Both the position numbers and the translations under genes were made by a program. Source: Candidatus Uhrbacteria bacterium RIFCSPHIGHO2_01_FULL_63_20 (GTDB taxonomy: Bacteria > Patescibacteriota > Patescibacteriia > UBA9934 > GWF2-40-263). Taken from it: DNA of 49,360 nt. The DNA is taken from NCBI GenBank assembly GCA_001791045.1, contig MGDT01000006.1, forward strand, positions 44,957 to 94,316, in the 5' to 3' direction. This document shows, piece after piece, positions 17,285 through 25,987 of this stretch (positions within the stretch are counted from its first letter, which is position 1; each line of letters opens with the position of its first letter). The notes below the pieces were generated by a model. The model was not told where the DNA came from and did no database searches. It was given only the letters and a program-made list of their open reading frames with translations.

Positions 17285-18228
17285 GCCGATTGCTGGTATT
17301 CCTGGCCATTTCCAGCCTGATCTCGGGCGCCGCCTGGATCGGGACCGCGGCCTACGACGCGCTGCTCATCGCCCCCGGCCCGGACACCGCGGCGGCGTCC
17401 TTTACGATCGAGCCTGGGGCGACCGTGAAGACGGTCGCGGCCGGCCTCGAACGGGAAGGGGTCATCCGCGGGGCGTTCGGGTTCGAGCTGTTCGCCCGCG
17501 TGACCCGCACGGCGGAATCCTTCAAGGCCGGGACGTACCAGCTCCGGCGTCCCATGAGTTATGCCTCGGCGATCGCGACGCTCACCGTCGCGACGCGCGC
17601 GCAGGAGGTGGAGCTGACCATCCCCGAAGGGCTCACGGCGCGGAGGATCGGGGAGCTCGTCCGCGCGGCGCTCCCGCATGTCACGGCGCGAGAGTGGGAG
17701 ATCGCCTCGGAGGGCCTGGAAGGCCGCCTGTTCCCGGACACGTACCGGTTCCGGTTCGATGCCACCGTCGAGGACGTGGTGACGAAGATGCAAGAGACGC
17801 TCGACCGCCGTCTCGCCGAGAACGGCGTCGCGAAGGACGACGCGTTCCCGCGCATCCTGATCCTCGCGTCCATCATCGAGCGGGAAGTGCGTTCGAGCGA
17901 GGACATGAAGCTGGTGGCGGACGTCTTCCGCAAGCGTCTCGACATCGGGATGGCGTTGCAAGCCGACTCCACGGTGAACTACGTCACGGGCGGGGACGAC
18001 CCGAGCGTGAGCTACGAGGATCTGAAGATCGACTCCCCGTACAACACGTACAAGCATCCCGGGCTCCCGCCTGGCCCCATCAGCAACCCGGGGATGAACG
18101 CGATCCTGGCCGCGGCGCAACCGGAACCCAACCCGTACTATTACTTCCTCACCACGCCCGAGGGCGAGGTGAAATACGCGAGGACCTTCGAGGAGCATCA
18201 GCTGAACCGCGCGCGGTACCTGAAGTAG
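17281..18228 (+). CDS. mltG: Endolytic murein transglycosylase MltG (YceG-like)
   Basis: LEGRLFPDTYRF, ASIIEREV, LQADSTVNY, SPYNTYKHPGLPPGPISNPG. Confidence 0.93.
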   Translation: MSRLLVFLAISSLISGAAWIGTAAYDALLIAPGPDTAAASFTIEPGATVKTVAAGLEREGVIRGAFGFELFARVTRTAESFKAGTYQLRRPMSYASAIATLTVATRAQEVELTIPEGLTARRIGELVRAALPHVTAREWEIASEGLEGRLFPDTYRFRFDATVEDVVTKMQETLDRRLAENGVAKDDAFPRILILASIIEREVRSSEDMKLVADVFRKRLDIGMALQADSTVNYVTGGDDPSVSYEDLKIDSPYNTYKHPGLPPGPISNPGMNAILAAAQPEPNPYYYFLTTPEGEVKYARTFEEHQLNRARYLK

Positions 18229-18232
18229 GGGA

Positions 18233-18261
18233 TTGACGCGGAGGCGTTTTTGACGTAGGCT
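18233..18261 (+). promoter_or_regulatory. Promoter TTGACG-N17-TAGGCT
   Basis: -35 and -10 with 17-nt spacer upstream of the 436-aa orphan. Confidence 0.5.
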
Positions 18262-18301
18262 CGGCAGGCCGTACGTCACGGCAGAACATGGAGAAGGCCC
18301 T

Positions 18302-19612
18302 TTGACACAGACTGCAGCCCGTCGGAACCTCCGCCTCGTCGTCGATCAGGTCCACATCCCCAACCCACGGCTTCCGAAGGTCGTCACGCGCACCGTCGAG
18401 GTGAAGCATGAGGACAAGAAGAGCTGGGTGAAGGCCAAGCTCAAGGTGGAAGTGATCCTCGACGGCGTGCTCTACGTGGTCGCCCAGGACGTGAAGCACC
18501 GATCCGACGGCGTCGACCTGCGGGTCGGCAACGTCCTTTCGCGCAACCTCAAGAACGGCTCGAAAGAGAAGAGCGACATCCGCTTTTCCACCTACCGCAC
18601 CGTCTACGACGCGCTGCGCGGGCTGTCGGACGTGCGGGGTTCCTACGAGTGGGTGGAGCTTCCCCGCAACCGGCGATGGAACGACACCTTGCGCTGGATG
18701 CTCCATGCGAGCTTCGGCATCGCCACGGCGAGCGTCGACCAGCAGGACGCCTACCAGCAGGCCGGCCTCGCGGCGACCGGGGAGAATCTCGGCGTCCGTG
18801 ACGACGGCAAGGTGCGCGCCCTGCAGCGGACGCACGCCGCCTCGCGCCTCACCGACGGCGCCGGCCGGTTCAATCCCGGTCGGCTCCCGCTCATCCTCTG
18901 GAGCGCCATCGGCCTCCTGGAGAAGCGCCTCCAGGACGTGCATCACATCGGCCGGTTCATGGACAAGCGCGTGTACCTGCTCACGCTCTACCTCGACCAG
19001 ATCCACCGGCTCACCCGGGACTGCGAGGCCTACGTGAAGCGCGTGCATGACGCGTCACCGGTGTTCTCCCGCCCCGCGGGCGGGAGGGCCGCCGAGACGA
19101 CGCTCGAACAGGCGGCGCGCAAGGAAGCGCGGGCGCTCGTGAAAGGGGCGGGGGTGCTCGCCCGCATCCACGCGCGTCCCTTCGGCCCGCGTTCCTTCCG
19201 GCATATCGCGAACGACCTCAAGGAGGCGGCGAGCCACCTGAACGCCGGCGTGTACGGCGAGGCGCACGGCTGCCTGAGCCGCGTCCTGCGTTCCATCACG
19301 CTCCTCAAGGAGATGTGGCAGATGCAGCAGATCCTCACCACGCTGCACCTGGTGCGTAGCCGCAAGTTCGTCCCGCCCGCGCGGGACATGGAACGCCTCA
19401 AGCTCGAGCTCGACGCGCTCGTCGATCGCATCGACCGGGACGACCTGGACCACGACTTCGAGACGCCCATCGTCGTCGACGCCGTGTCCCACCTCAAGGA
19501 CGCGTTCAACGGCCTCACCGGCTATTCGGACGACCCGGAGAACGCCCCTCGCGCGCGGGAGAGGATCAATCTGGTCCACGAAAGCGTGCGTGACGCCTGC
19601 GCGATCTTCTAA
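18302..19612 (+). CDS. Hypothetical protein, 436 aa, no recognised domain
   Basis: Long ORF between promoter and strong terminator; probable TTG start. Confidence 0.65.
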   Translation: MTQTAARRNLRLVVDQVHIPNPRLPKVVTRTVEVKHEDKKSWVKAKLKVEVILDGVLYVVAQDVKHRSDGVDLRVGNVLSRNLKNGSKEKSDIRFSTYRTVYDALRGLSDVRGSYEWVELPRNRRWNDTLRWMLHASFGIATASVDQQDAYQQAGLAATGENLGVRDDGKVRALQRTHAASRLTDGAGRFNPGRLPLILWSAIGLLEKRLQDVHHIGRFMDKRVYLLTLYLDQIHRLTRDCEAYVKRVHDASPVFSRPAGGRAAETTLEQAARKEARALVKGAGVLARIHARPFGPRSFRHIANDLKEAASHLNAGVYGEAHGCLSRVLRSITLLKEMWQMQQILTTLHLVRSRKFVPPARDMERLKLELDALVDRIDRDDLDHDFETPIVVDAVSHLKDAFNGLTGYSDDPENAPRARERINLVHESVRDACAIF

Positions 19613-19629
19613 GCACGCTCCGCCATCGA

Positions 19630-19655
19630 GGCCCTGGATCCCAGGGCCTTTTTTC
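19630..19655 (+). terminator. Terminator GGCCCTGG-atc-CCAGGGCC-TTTTTT
   Basis: 8-bp perfect hairpin plus T6. Confidence 0.9.
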
Positions 19656-19688
19656 TTTGCCGCGGCCGCGTGTTACGATGCGCCCACC

Positions 19689-21782
19689 ATGAAGGATTTC
19701 ATGCTCCAACCGGCCTCGGGGAAGGCCCGCAGGATCGATTACGCCGGCGAATTGAACGCCGAGCAGCTTGCGGTCGTGGAAGGCGGCGACGGGCCGTGCC
19801 TGGTGCTCGCGGGCGCCGGATCGGGGAAGACGCGTACCGTGACCTACCGCGTCGCCTATCTCCTGGAAGGGGGAGTCCGACCGGAAGAGATCCTGCTCCT
19901 CACCTTCACCAACAAGGCGGCCAGGGAAATGCTCGAGCGCGTGCAGGCGCTGCTCGGGTCGGACGCCTCCGGGTTGTGGGGCGGCACGTTCCATTCGGTG
20001 GCCAACCGGCTGCTTCGCCGATACGCGCCGCTGGTGGGGCGCACGAACGCCTTCACCATCCTGGACGAGGAAGACGCCAAGGATTTCGTGAAGCTGTGCG
20101 TGAAGGATCTCGACGTGGATACGACCGCGCGACGGTTTCCGAGCCCCTCCGTGCTGAAGGGGATCGTGAGTTACACGCGCAACGCCGGCAAGGGCGTCCG
20201 CGAATTGCTGGAGGCGAGATATCCCAGCTTCCTGGACCTGTGCCCGACGGTCGAACGGGTGGCCGAGCTGTATGAGGAACGCAAGGCACGGTCGGACGCC
20301 ATGGATTTCGACGACCTGCTCATCCTCCTGTTGCGGCTGTTGCGCGAGCGGCCGGACGTGAAGGATTCTCTCGCGAGCCAGTTCCGCTACGTGCTCGTGG
20401 ACGAGTATCAGGACACGAACGCGCTCCAAGCCAACATCGTCCGTGAGCTTTCGAGCGTGCACCGGAACCTGCTCGTGGTCGGCGACGACGCGCAAAGCAT
20501 CTACTCGTTCCGCGCGGCGGACGTGCGGAACATCCTGTCGTTCCCCGACCTGTATCCGGGGACCAAGACCTTCCGGCTGCTCACCAACTATCGGTCCACG
20601 CCCGACATCCTGTCGCTCGCGAACGGGGTGATCTCGAGCAACCGCGGGCAGTTCAAGAAGGAGCTGCGCGCGGTGCGGCCCTCGGAAGAACTCCCGAACC
20701 TGGTCCCGGCCGGCACCGACGCCGAGGAGGCGCGGTTCATCGCCCAGCGCACGCTCGAGCTGCGCGACGAAGGGGTGCCGCTCAACGAGATCGCGGTGCT
20801 GTTCCGCGCGAGCTTCCATTCGCAGGCGCTCGAATTCGAGCTCATGAAACGCGACGTGCCCTACGACTATCGCGGCGGGATGAAGTTTTTCGAGCGCGCG
20901 CACGTGAAGGACGCGGTCGCGCACCTGCGCCTCATCGCGAACCCCAAGGACGAGGCGGCCTGGATGCGCGTGCTTTCCCTGCAAGGCGGGATCGGGACCG
21001 CGACGGCAGGGAAGATCATCGACGGGCTGCGCGGCTCCTCCACCATCCTGGAAGCGCTTGAGCGGACGCCGGTGTCCGGCAAAGCCGCGCGCGGATGGGA
21101 AACGGCGCGCGTGGCGCTCTGTGCCGCGGCCTCTTCGTCGACGCCCGCGGACATGGTGCGCGAGGTGGCGAGCGGCAGCTACCGCGATTACCTCGAGGCC
21201 GAGTATCCGGATTTCCGCGACCGGTTGGAGGACCTGGAACAGTTCGCCGTGTTCGCCGACGGGTACGACGACCTCACGAAATTCCTGGACGAGGTGTCGC
21301 TCACGGATCCCGCCTTCGCCAAGGCTTCGGCGGGCAGGCAGTACGGCGAGGCGGAACATGAGGAGAAGATGGTGCTCTCGACCATCCACCAGGCCAAAGG
21401 GCTCGAGTGGGACGCGGTGTTCGTGATGGGGCTGTGTGACGGGAAATTCCCCAACCCGCGCGCGATGGGGGAGGAGGGCGGGATGGAAGAGGAACGCCGC
21501 CTGTTGTACGTGGCCGCGACGCGCGCCCGGAACCGGTTGTATCTCACCTATCCGGTCGCCTCGCTCACCGACTCGCTCGCGATCGGCGCGCCATCCCCGT
21601 TCCTCACCGAGCTTCCGGACGGGCTCGTCGAAGAGGTTCGATTACGGAGCGCCGCGCCGCGACCGTCGCCGTTCCGTCCAAAATGGGGGAACGACGACGA
21701 GCCGCTGATCGTGCTCGATGATCTGGGCGAGCGAAAGGACGTGCCGTACAAGAGCTTGCTCCGCCGCGTGGATGACCTATGA
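19689..21782 (+). CDS. UvrD/PcrA/Rep-family DNA helicase (SF1A)
   Basis: LNAEQLAVVEGGDGPCLVLAGAGSGKTRT Walker A, LLTFTNKAAREM, VDEYQDTN, STIHQAKGLEWDAVFV. Confidence 0.93.
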   Translation: MKDFMLQPASGKARRIDYAGELNAEQLAVVEGGDGPCLVLAGAGSGKTRTVTYRVAYLLEGGVRPEEILLLTFTNKAAREMLERVQALLGSDASGLWGGTFHSVANRLLRRYAPLVGRTNAFTILDEEDAKDFVKLCVKDLDVDTTARRFPSPSVLKGIVSYTRNAGKGVRELLEARYPSFLDLCPTVERVAELYEERKARSDAMDFDDLLILLLRLLRERPDVKDSLASQFRYVLVDEYQDTNALQANIVRELSSVHRNLLVVGDDAQSIYSFRAADVRNILSFPDLYPGTKTFRLLTNYRSTPDILSLANGVISSNRGQFKKELRAVRPSEELPNLVPAGTDAEEARFIAQRTLELRDEGVPLNEIAVLFRASFHSQALEFELMKRDVPYDYRGGMKFFERAHVKDAVAHLRLIANPKDEAAWMRVLSLQGGIGTATAGKIIDGLRGSSTILEALERTPVSGKAARGWETARVALCAAASSSTPADMVREVASGSYRDYLEAEYPDFRDRLEDLEQFAVFADGYDDLTKFLDEVSLTDPAFAKASAGRQYGEAEHEEKMVLSTIHQAKGLEWDAVFVMGLCDGKFPNPRAMGEEGGMEEERRLLYVAATRARNRLYLTYPVASLTDSLAIGAPSPFLTELPDGLVEEVRLRSAAPRPSPFRPKWGNDDEPLIVLDDLGERKDVPYKSLLRRVDDL
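21309..21334. repeat. Short palindrome CCCGCCTTCGCCAAGGCTTCGGCGGG inside the helicase gene
   Basis: Outer arms CCCGCC/GGCGGG; encodes DPAFAKASAGRQ in frame. Confidence 0.6.
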
Positions 21783-22348
21783 GATACGTCACGTCCCGTT
21801 CCCGATCCTCCCGCCGCGTGAGCCGGCTCATGCCCGCGCTCGCGACCGCGTTCTTCGTGTTACTCATCGCCGGCGCGTTCGTCGGGGCCGTGTACCTGTT
21901 CCGCATGAAAGGAAACGCCGCGGACGCGCCATCCCCCCTACCCGAGGGGGGGACGAGGGGGGTGGGAGTCGCGGACGCGCTCATCCCGCGTACGGCGATC
22001 GAGGACAGGGAGGCCGCGCTCTACGACGTGCGCGACAGCCTCAAGGTCGGCGTCGCCCGACGCGGGGTGGAAGACGGCAAGCCGTATTTCGAGATCGTCA
22101 TGAATCCGCCCGCGATCGACCGCGAGACGCACGCGTACGAAGCGTGGATCGTGCGACCGGTGCCGTACGATTATTTCTCCGTCGGAGAAATGGTGACCAA
22201 CGACCTGGGCGAGTTCGTGGTCCGATGGGAGGGAGAGAAGGGGACCGACGTGGACGAATACACGCGCGTCGTAGTCACGCTCGAAGCGAAAGACGGCAAC
22301 CCGGACCCCGGCGAGCAGGTAATCAAGGGCGTGTTCGGCGCCGACTAG
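21779..22348 (+). CDS. Membrane-anchored hypothetical protein (possible RskA-like extracellular domain)
   Basis: One TM segment then extracellular domain; linker encoded by a C/G-run repeat. Confidence 0.6.
   Translation: MRYVTSRSRSSRRVSRLMPALATAFFVLLIAGAFVGAVYLFRMKGNAADAPSPLPEGGTRGVGVADALIPRTAIEDREAALYDVRDSLKVGVARRGVEDGKPYFEIVMNPPAIDRETHAYEAWIVRPVPYDYFSVGEMVTNDLGEFVVRWEGEKGTDVDEYTRVVVTLEAKDGNPDPGEQVIKGVFGAD
21929..21968. repeat. C-run/G-run inverted element CCATCCCCCCTACCCGAGGGGGGGACGAGGGGGGTGGG
   Basis: Visible C6/G7/G6 inverted complementarity; encodes linker PSPLPEGGTRGVGV. Confidence 0.6.
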
Positions 22349-22450
22349 GGCGCCGGAGCCGCTGGATGACCACGCGCGATCGTTTTCCCGGACGGAACAC
22401 GGTGCGGGCGTGGTCTTTGTTGTTCATGAAGAGGCGGAAGGCGGTGGCGT

Positions 22451-23692
22451 TCATAATTCGTGGTCGTACGCGAATCCGCTGGTCCGTTCCAAGATGGGGG
22501 TGGTGAGAAGCGAGGCGCGCGTCCAGGCGCGGGAGCCGAAGCGGCGCGTGGCCCGGTCGAGCGCCATGACCGCCGCGGCGGTGCGGCATTCCTTCGGGAA
22601 GAGGGAAACCTGCGTCGCGCCGCGCGTGAGCGTCCCGGCCGAGATGCCCACCAGGCGGATGGGACGATCGGGGTCGCGGCCGGACTCGATCAGCGACCAG
22701 GCGATGCGGAACAGGGCAAGGCCGTCGTCCACTCCCTCGCGGAACCGATGTTCGCTCCCGGACCCGTCGAAACGATGTCCTGAGCTTGTCGAAGGATCCC
22801 CGTAGCGGATGAAGGCGGAAACGCTTCGCGCCTTGAATCCGTCGCGTCGCAGCCGCCATCCCACCTTGTCGCACAGCCCCAGCAGGTAGCGTCGGATGGT
22901 CTTGGGCGCATACGCGTCGCGGGGCAGGGTGTATGAATGGCCCACGGATTTGGGATCCGCCTCGTCGCCGACGACCTCGTCGTCTCCCATGCCGCGCGCG
23001 GCGGCGTAGAGCCACGCGCCGTAGCTGTTGAATTCGCGCAGGAGCGTATCGAGCGTGACGTCGCGCAATTGCTTGAGAGTGGTCACTCCCAGGCGTTCCA
23101 GATGCCGGGCGGTGCGCGGGCCGATCCCGCACAGGTCCTGGAGATCGCACGAATCGAGGAACGCGATCTCGTCGCCCGGCTTCACCACCACGAGCCCGTC
23201 GGGCTTCATCGTCTCGGACGCGGCCTTGGCGAGCAGCTTGTTCCTCGCGATCCCGATGGAAGCCGTGATCCATTCGCCGCACTCCTCGCGCAGGCGCCTC
23301 CTGATGATCTGCGCGACCATGATCGCGCCCAGGTAATCACGCGCGGTCTCGGTGACGTCGAGGAAGCTTTCGTCCACGCTGAACCGTTCGAGCTTGTCGG
23401 AAAGATCACGGAAGATCGCATTGAACCGTTCGGTGATCTCGCCGTACTTTTCGGGGTCGCCCGGAACCAGGATGATGGACGGGCAGATCTTTTTCGCTTC
23501 CCAGGTGAACATGGCGGTCTTCACCCCGAGTTTTTTCGCCTCACGACTCGCGGCGGCCACCACCGAGCGTTCGGTGCGTTTGCCCGTGACGCCGATCGGC
23601 TTGCCGCGCAGGCGTGGGTTCGCCTGCTGCTCCACGGAGGCGAAGTAGGAATTCATGTCGGCATGGATGATGATGCGTCTAGCCGTCGGCAT
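22451..23692 (-). CDS. dinB: DNA polymerase IV (Y-family)
   Basis: RIIIHADMNSYFASVEQQ, KLERFSVDESFLDVT, SIGIARNKLLAKAASE. Confidence 0.95.
   Translation of the reverse strand: MPTARRIIIHADMNSYFASVEQQANPRLRGKPIGVTGKRTERSVVAAASREAKKLGVKTAMFTWEAKKICPSIILVPGDPEKYGEITERFNAIFRDLSDKLERFSVDESFLDVTETARDYLGAIMVAQIIRRRLREECGEWITASIGIARNKLLAKAASETMKPDGLVVVKPGDEIAFLDSCDLQDLCGIGPRTARHLERLGVTTLKQLRDVTLDTLLREFNSYGAWLYAAARGMGDDEVVGDEADPKSVGHSYTLPRDAYAPKTIRRYLLGLCDKVGWRLRRDGFKARSVSAFIRYGDPSTSSGHRFDGSGSEHRFREGVDDGLALFRIAWSLIESGRDPDRPIRLVGISAGTLTRGATQVSLFPKECRTAAAVMALDRATRRFGSRAWTRASLLTTPILERTSGFAYDHEL
22764..22795. repeat. Dispersed-type repeat CCGTCGAAACGATGTCCTGAGCTTGTCGAAGG inside dinB
   Basis: Encodes DPSTSSGHRFDG in frame; resembles the CTTCGACAAGCTCAGGACA repeat seen in many metagenome-derived genomes (recalled, not searched). 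Confidence 0.6.
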
Positions 23693-23927
23693 ATAATTCC
23701 ACCATCTTCCACTGCAACGCTTCGGTGTCGAGCCGTAGCTTGAAATCATGGTTCCGGTCGGACACCGAGAAGTAGAACACGCGTCGCTCTCCCTCGTTCG
23801 TGGCATGGATGAGGTTCACGCGTTCCACGGCATACTCGCGTCCGCGCCAACGCAACCGGCGCGGGGTCACGCGGCCGTCGGTGAAGGAGACGACGACGTC
23901 GATCGGATCATCGCACGTCTCGTGCAT
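23679..23927 (-). CDS. ORF82: small conserved-looking protein coupled to dinB
   Basis: Start MHETCDDPIDVVVSF; overlaps dinB start by 14 nt. Confidence 0.6.
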   Translation of the reverse strand: MHETCDDPIDVVVSFTDGRVTPRRLRWRGREYAVERVNLIHATNEGERRVFYFSVSDRNHDFKLRLDTEALQWKMVELYADG

Positions 23928-24084
23928 AATCCATGCGTGAGAGCATCTCGCGCACGGCTTGCTTGAACCGGCGACGGGACACGCGCAGGCGCAGCCGGTT
24001 GAGGGAGCGCTCGAGCTCGCGCTCTTGGCGGAACGGGACGAACCCAAGGGTCATGTCGTAGTAGCGGAGCGTCGCGGTAGACAT
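23908..24084 (-). CDS. ORF58: small basic helical protein
   Basis: Own translation MSTATLRYYDMTLGFVPFRQERELERSLNRLRLRVSRRRFKQAVREMLSRMDYARDVR; overlaps ORF82 start. Confidence 0.5.
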   Translation of the reverse strand: MSTATLRYYDMTLGFVPFRQERELERSLNRLRLRVSRRRFKQAVREMLSRMDYARDVR

Positions 24085-24087
24085 AGA

Positions 24088-24105
24088 GGTAAGGGTGATA
24101 AGGGT
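24088..24105. repeat. 9-bp repeat pair GGTAAGGGT/GATAAGGGT
   Basis: Same nonamer family as 48691-48735; shares 12-mer GATAAGGGTTAT. Confidence 0.6.
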
Positions 24106-24114
24106 TATTCTCTT

Positions 24115-24732
24115 CTACACCGGCTGGAACTTGCGGATGACGGCCCGGACGACGCCCTGGATGATGCAATCCTTCACGTAGATCGGATCCATGGCGCTGT
24201 TCGCTGGTTGGAGGCGGATGCGGTTGGTCTCGCGGTAGAACCGTTTGAGCGTCGCATACGCGTTGTCGAGCAGGGCCACCACCACTTCGCCGTTCCTGGG
24301 GCTCGGGTTGCGCTCGATGACCACGAAGTCCCCGTCGTGGATCCCGTCGTCGATCATGGAGCGTCCTTTCACGCGCAGCACGTAGGAGTTGGCGCCGTCG
24401 AGCACGAACTGGGTGGGCACGGCGAAGGTCTCGCGTTCCTCGAGCGCTTCGATCGGGACGCCGGCCGTGATGAGGCCGACCAGCGGGAGTTCGAGGGCGA
24501 GCGCGGCGCTTTGTCCGGTCTCCACGAGCTCGATGGAGCGCGCTTCGCCCTCATCGCCCACGGCGATCATCCCTTTCTCGGAGAGCGTCTTCACATGCTG
24601 GTGCACCGTGGCGGGGGAGGAGAGGCCGAAGTGTTCGGCAATCTCGCGGTAACTCGGCGCGTACCCGTGTTCCTCGATGTGCCCGCGGATGTGGGCAAGG
24701 ATCTCGGCCTGCTTTTTGGTAAGAGGTGGCAT
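24115..24732 (-). CDS. lexA: LexA repressor
   Basis: LTKKQAEILAHIRGHIEEHGYAPSYREIAEHFGLSSPATVHQHVKTL HTH; YVLRVKGRSMIDDGIHDGD; NAYATLKRFYRE. Confidence 0.95.
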   Translation of the reverse strand: MPPLTKKQAEILAHIRGHIEEHGYAPSYREIAEHFGLSSPATVHQHVKTLSEKGMIAVGDEGEARSIELVETGQSAALALELPLVGLITAGVPIEALEERETFAVPTQFVLDGANSYVLRVKGRSMIDDGIHDGDFVVIERNPSPRNGEVVVALLDNAYATLKRFYRETNRIRLQPANSAMDPIYVKDCIIQGVVRAVIRKFQPV

Positions 24733-24738
24733 ATAGCT

Positions 24739-24781
24739 GTTCGTGTTATGTTCGTATTGTAATGCGAACAAAAACCGAACA
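24739..24781. promoter_or_regulatory. Probable LexA/SOS operator region
   Basis: Half-sites TGTTCG (24739, 24749) and CGAACA (24765, 24776) in inverted arrangement upstream of lexA; a further CGAACA at 24829. Confidence 0.65.
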
Positions 24782-24868
24782 CAAGGGCTCAAGGTTGGCC
24801 AAGAAACGGTTGGGTGTGGATAACTTTTCGAACACAGGGCAGGGGACTTGCTACTCTTCTCGCACCTT

Positions 24869-25897
24869 ATGTTGAAAGCGGTCGAAAGCGCGTGCGCCGG
24901 ACAACCGGACAAGGTGTGCGACCAGGTGGCGGACGCCCTCGTGGACGAGTTCGTGCGCCGCGACCCCGCTTCGAGCGTGGACCTGTCCGTGCTCGGCAGC
25001 CACGGGATGCTCATGGTGGCCGGCGAGGTGGATTCGCGGGCGGATTTCGATCTCGCGTCGCTCGCCAAGAAGGCGTACGCGGAGGCAGGCTATGCGGACG
25101 AGGTCGAGGTGTTCGTGAACGTCGAGAAGCCGTCCGACGAGATGAAGGGCGCGCCGCGCGGCGCGACCGACACGCGCGTGGTGCGCGGATACGCCACGCG
25201 CGAGACGCGCGAGATGCTGCCGCGTCCCGTGGTGTACGCGCACGCCATGACGCGGCGGCTCGACGAGCTGCGGCGGCTGGATCCGCTCTTCGGCTGGCTC
25301 AAAAGCGACGGCAAGGCGCAGGTGGTGATGGACGGCGACCGCGTGCACGCCGTCACCGTGCTCGCGAGCCACGGCGCCGGCATCTCGCCGCGCGAGGTGA
25401 AACGCGCGCTCATCGAGCGCGTGATCGTGCCCGTCATGGGCGAGGAGCCGCCGGCGATCCACGTGAACCCGCTGGGAGCCTTCGTGACCGACGGGTTCCA
25501 CGCCGATTCGGGGATGAGCGGTCGCCACGCCGAGTCCGACGCGTACGGGGCGCTCGTGCCGTTCGGTACCGCGCTTTCGGGGCGCGACCCGTACAAGCGC
25601 GCCGGCGCCTACCTTGCCCGCCACGCGGCCCGTTCGATCGTGGCGCAAGGACTCGCGCAGGCCGTGACCGTGACCGTGGCCTACACCATGGGACGCGCCG
25701 AGCCGATCTTGGTCGAAGTGCGCGGCGTGCTCGAGAAATCGCGCGGCGCCAAGTTGGATCTCACCGAAGTGACGCGTCGTGAGTACGATTTCCGTCCCGA
25801 GGCCGCCGTCGAGCGCCTGTCGCTCGCCCGCCCGCTGTACCGCGCCGCATCGCTCTACGGCCAGTTCGGCCGAGGAGGATTTCCATGGGAAGAATGA
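24869..25897 (+). CDS. metK: Divergent S-adenosylmethionine synthetase-like protein
   Basis: ESACAGQPDKVCDQVADALVDEF, GYATRETREMLPRPVVYAHAM, HADSGMSGRHAESDAYG, GTALSGRDPYKRAGAY. Confidence 0.8.
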   Translation: MLKAVESACAGQPDKVCDQVADALVDEFVRRDPASSVDLSVLGSHGMLMVAGEVDSRADFDLASLAKKAYAEAGYADEVEVFVNVEKPSDEMKGAPRGATDTRVVRGYATRETREMLPRPVVYAHAMTRRLDELRRLDPLFGWLKSDGKAQVVMDGDRVHAVTVLASHGAGISPREVKRALIERVIVPVMGEEPPAIHVNPLGAFVTDGFHADSGMSGRHAESDAYGALVPFGTALSGRDPYKRAGAYLARHAARSIVAQGLAQAVTVTVAYTMGRAEPILVEVRGVLEKSRGAKLDLTEVTRREYDFRPEAAVERLSLARPLYRAASLYGQFGRGGFPWEE

Positions 25898-25987
25898 TTA
25901 CTTACGAAAATGATCCGACCGGATCGATTTCGTGAGCAAGGCGGAACCGATCGGATTTGCTATACTACGCGGGATATCCTCCCGCGT

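Noticed and set aside
19566-21389. 607-aa minus-strand ORF
   Set aside because: Antisense to the UvrD-like helicase
22173-22191. Hairpin ATTTCTCC-gtc-GGAGAAAT
   Set aside because: Short, inside a CDS (YFSVGEM) with no repeat partner seen; likely chance
22323-22454. 43-aa minus ORF overlapping the dinB stop
   Set aside because: ATGA overlap is suggestive but no supporting motif; Arg-rich tail looks like noise
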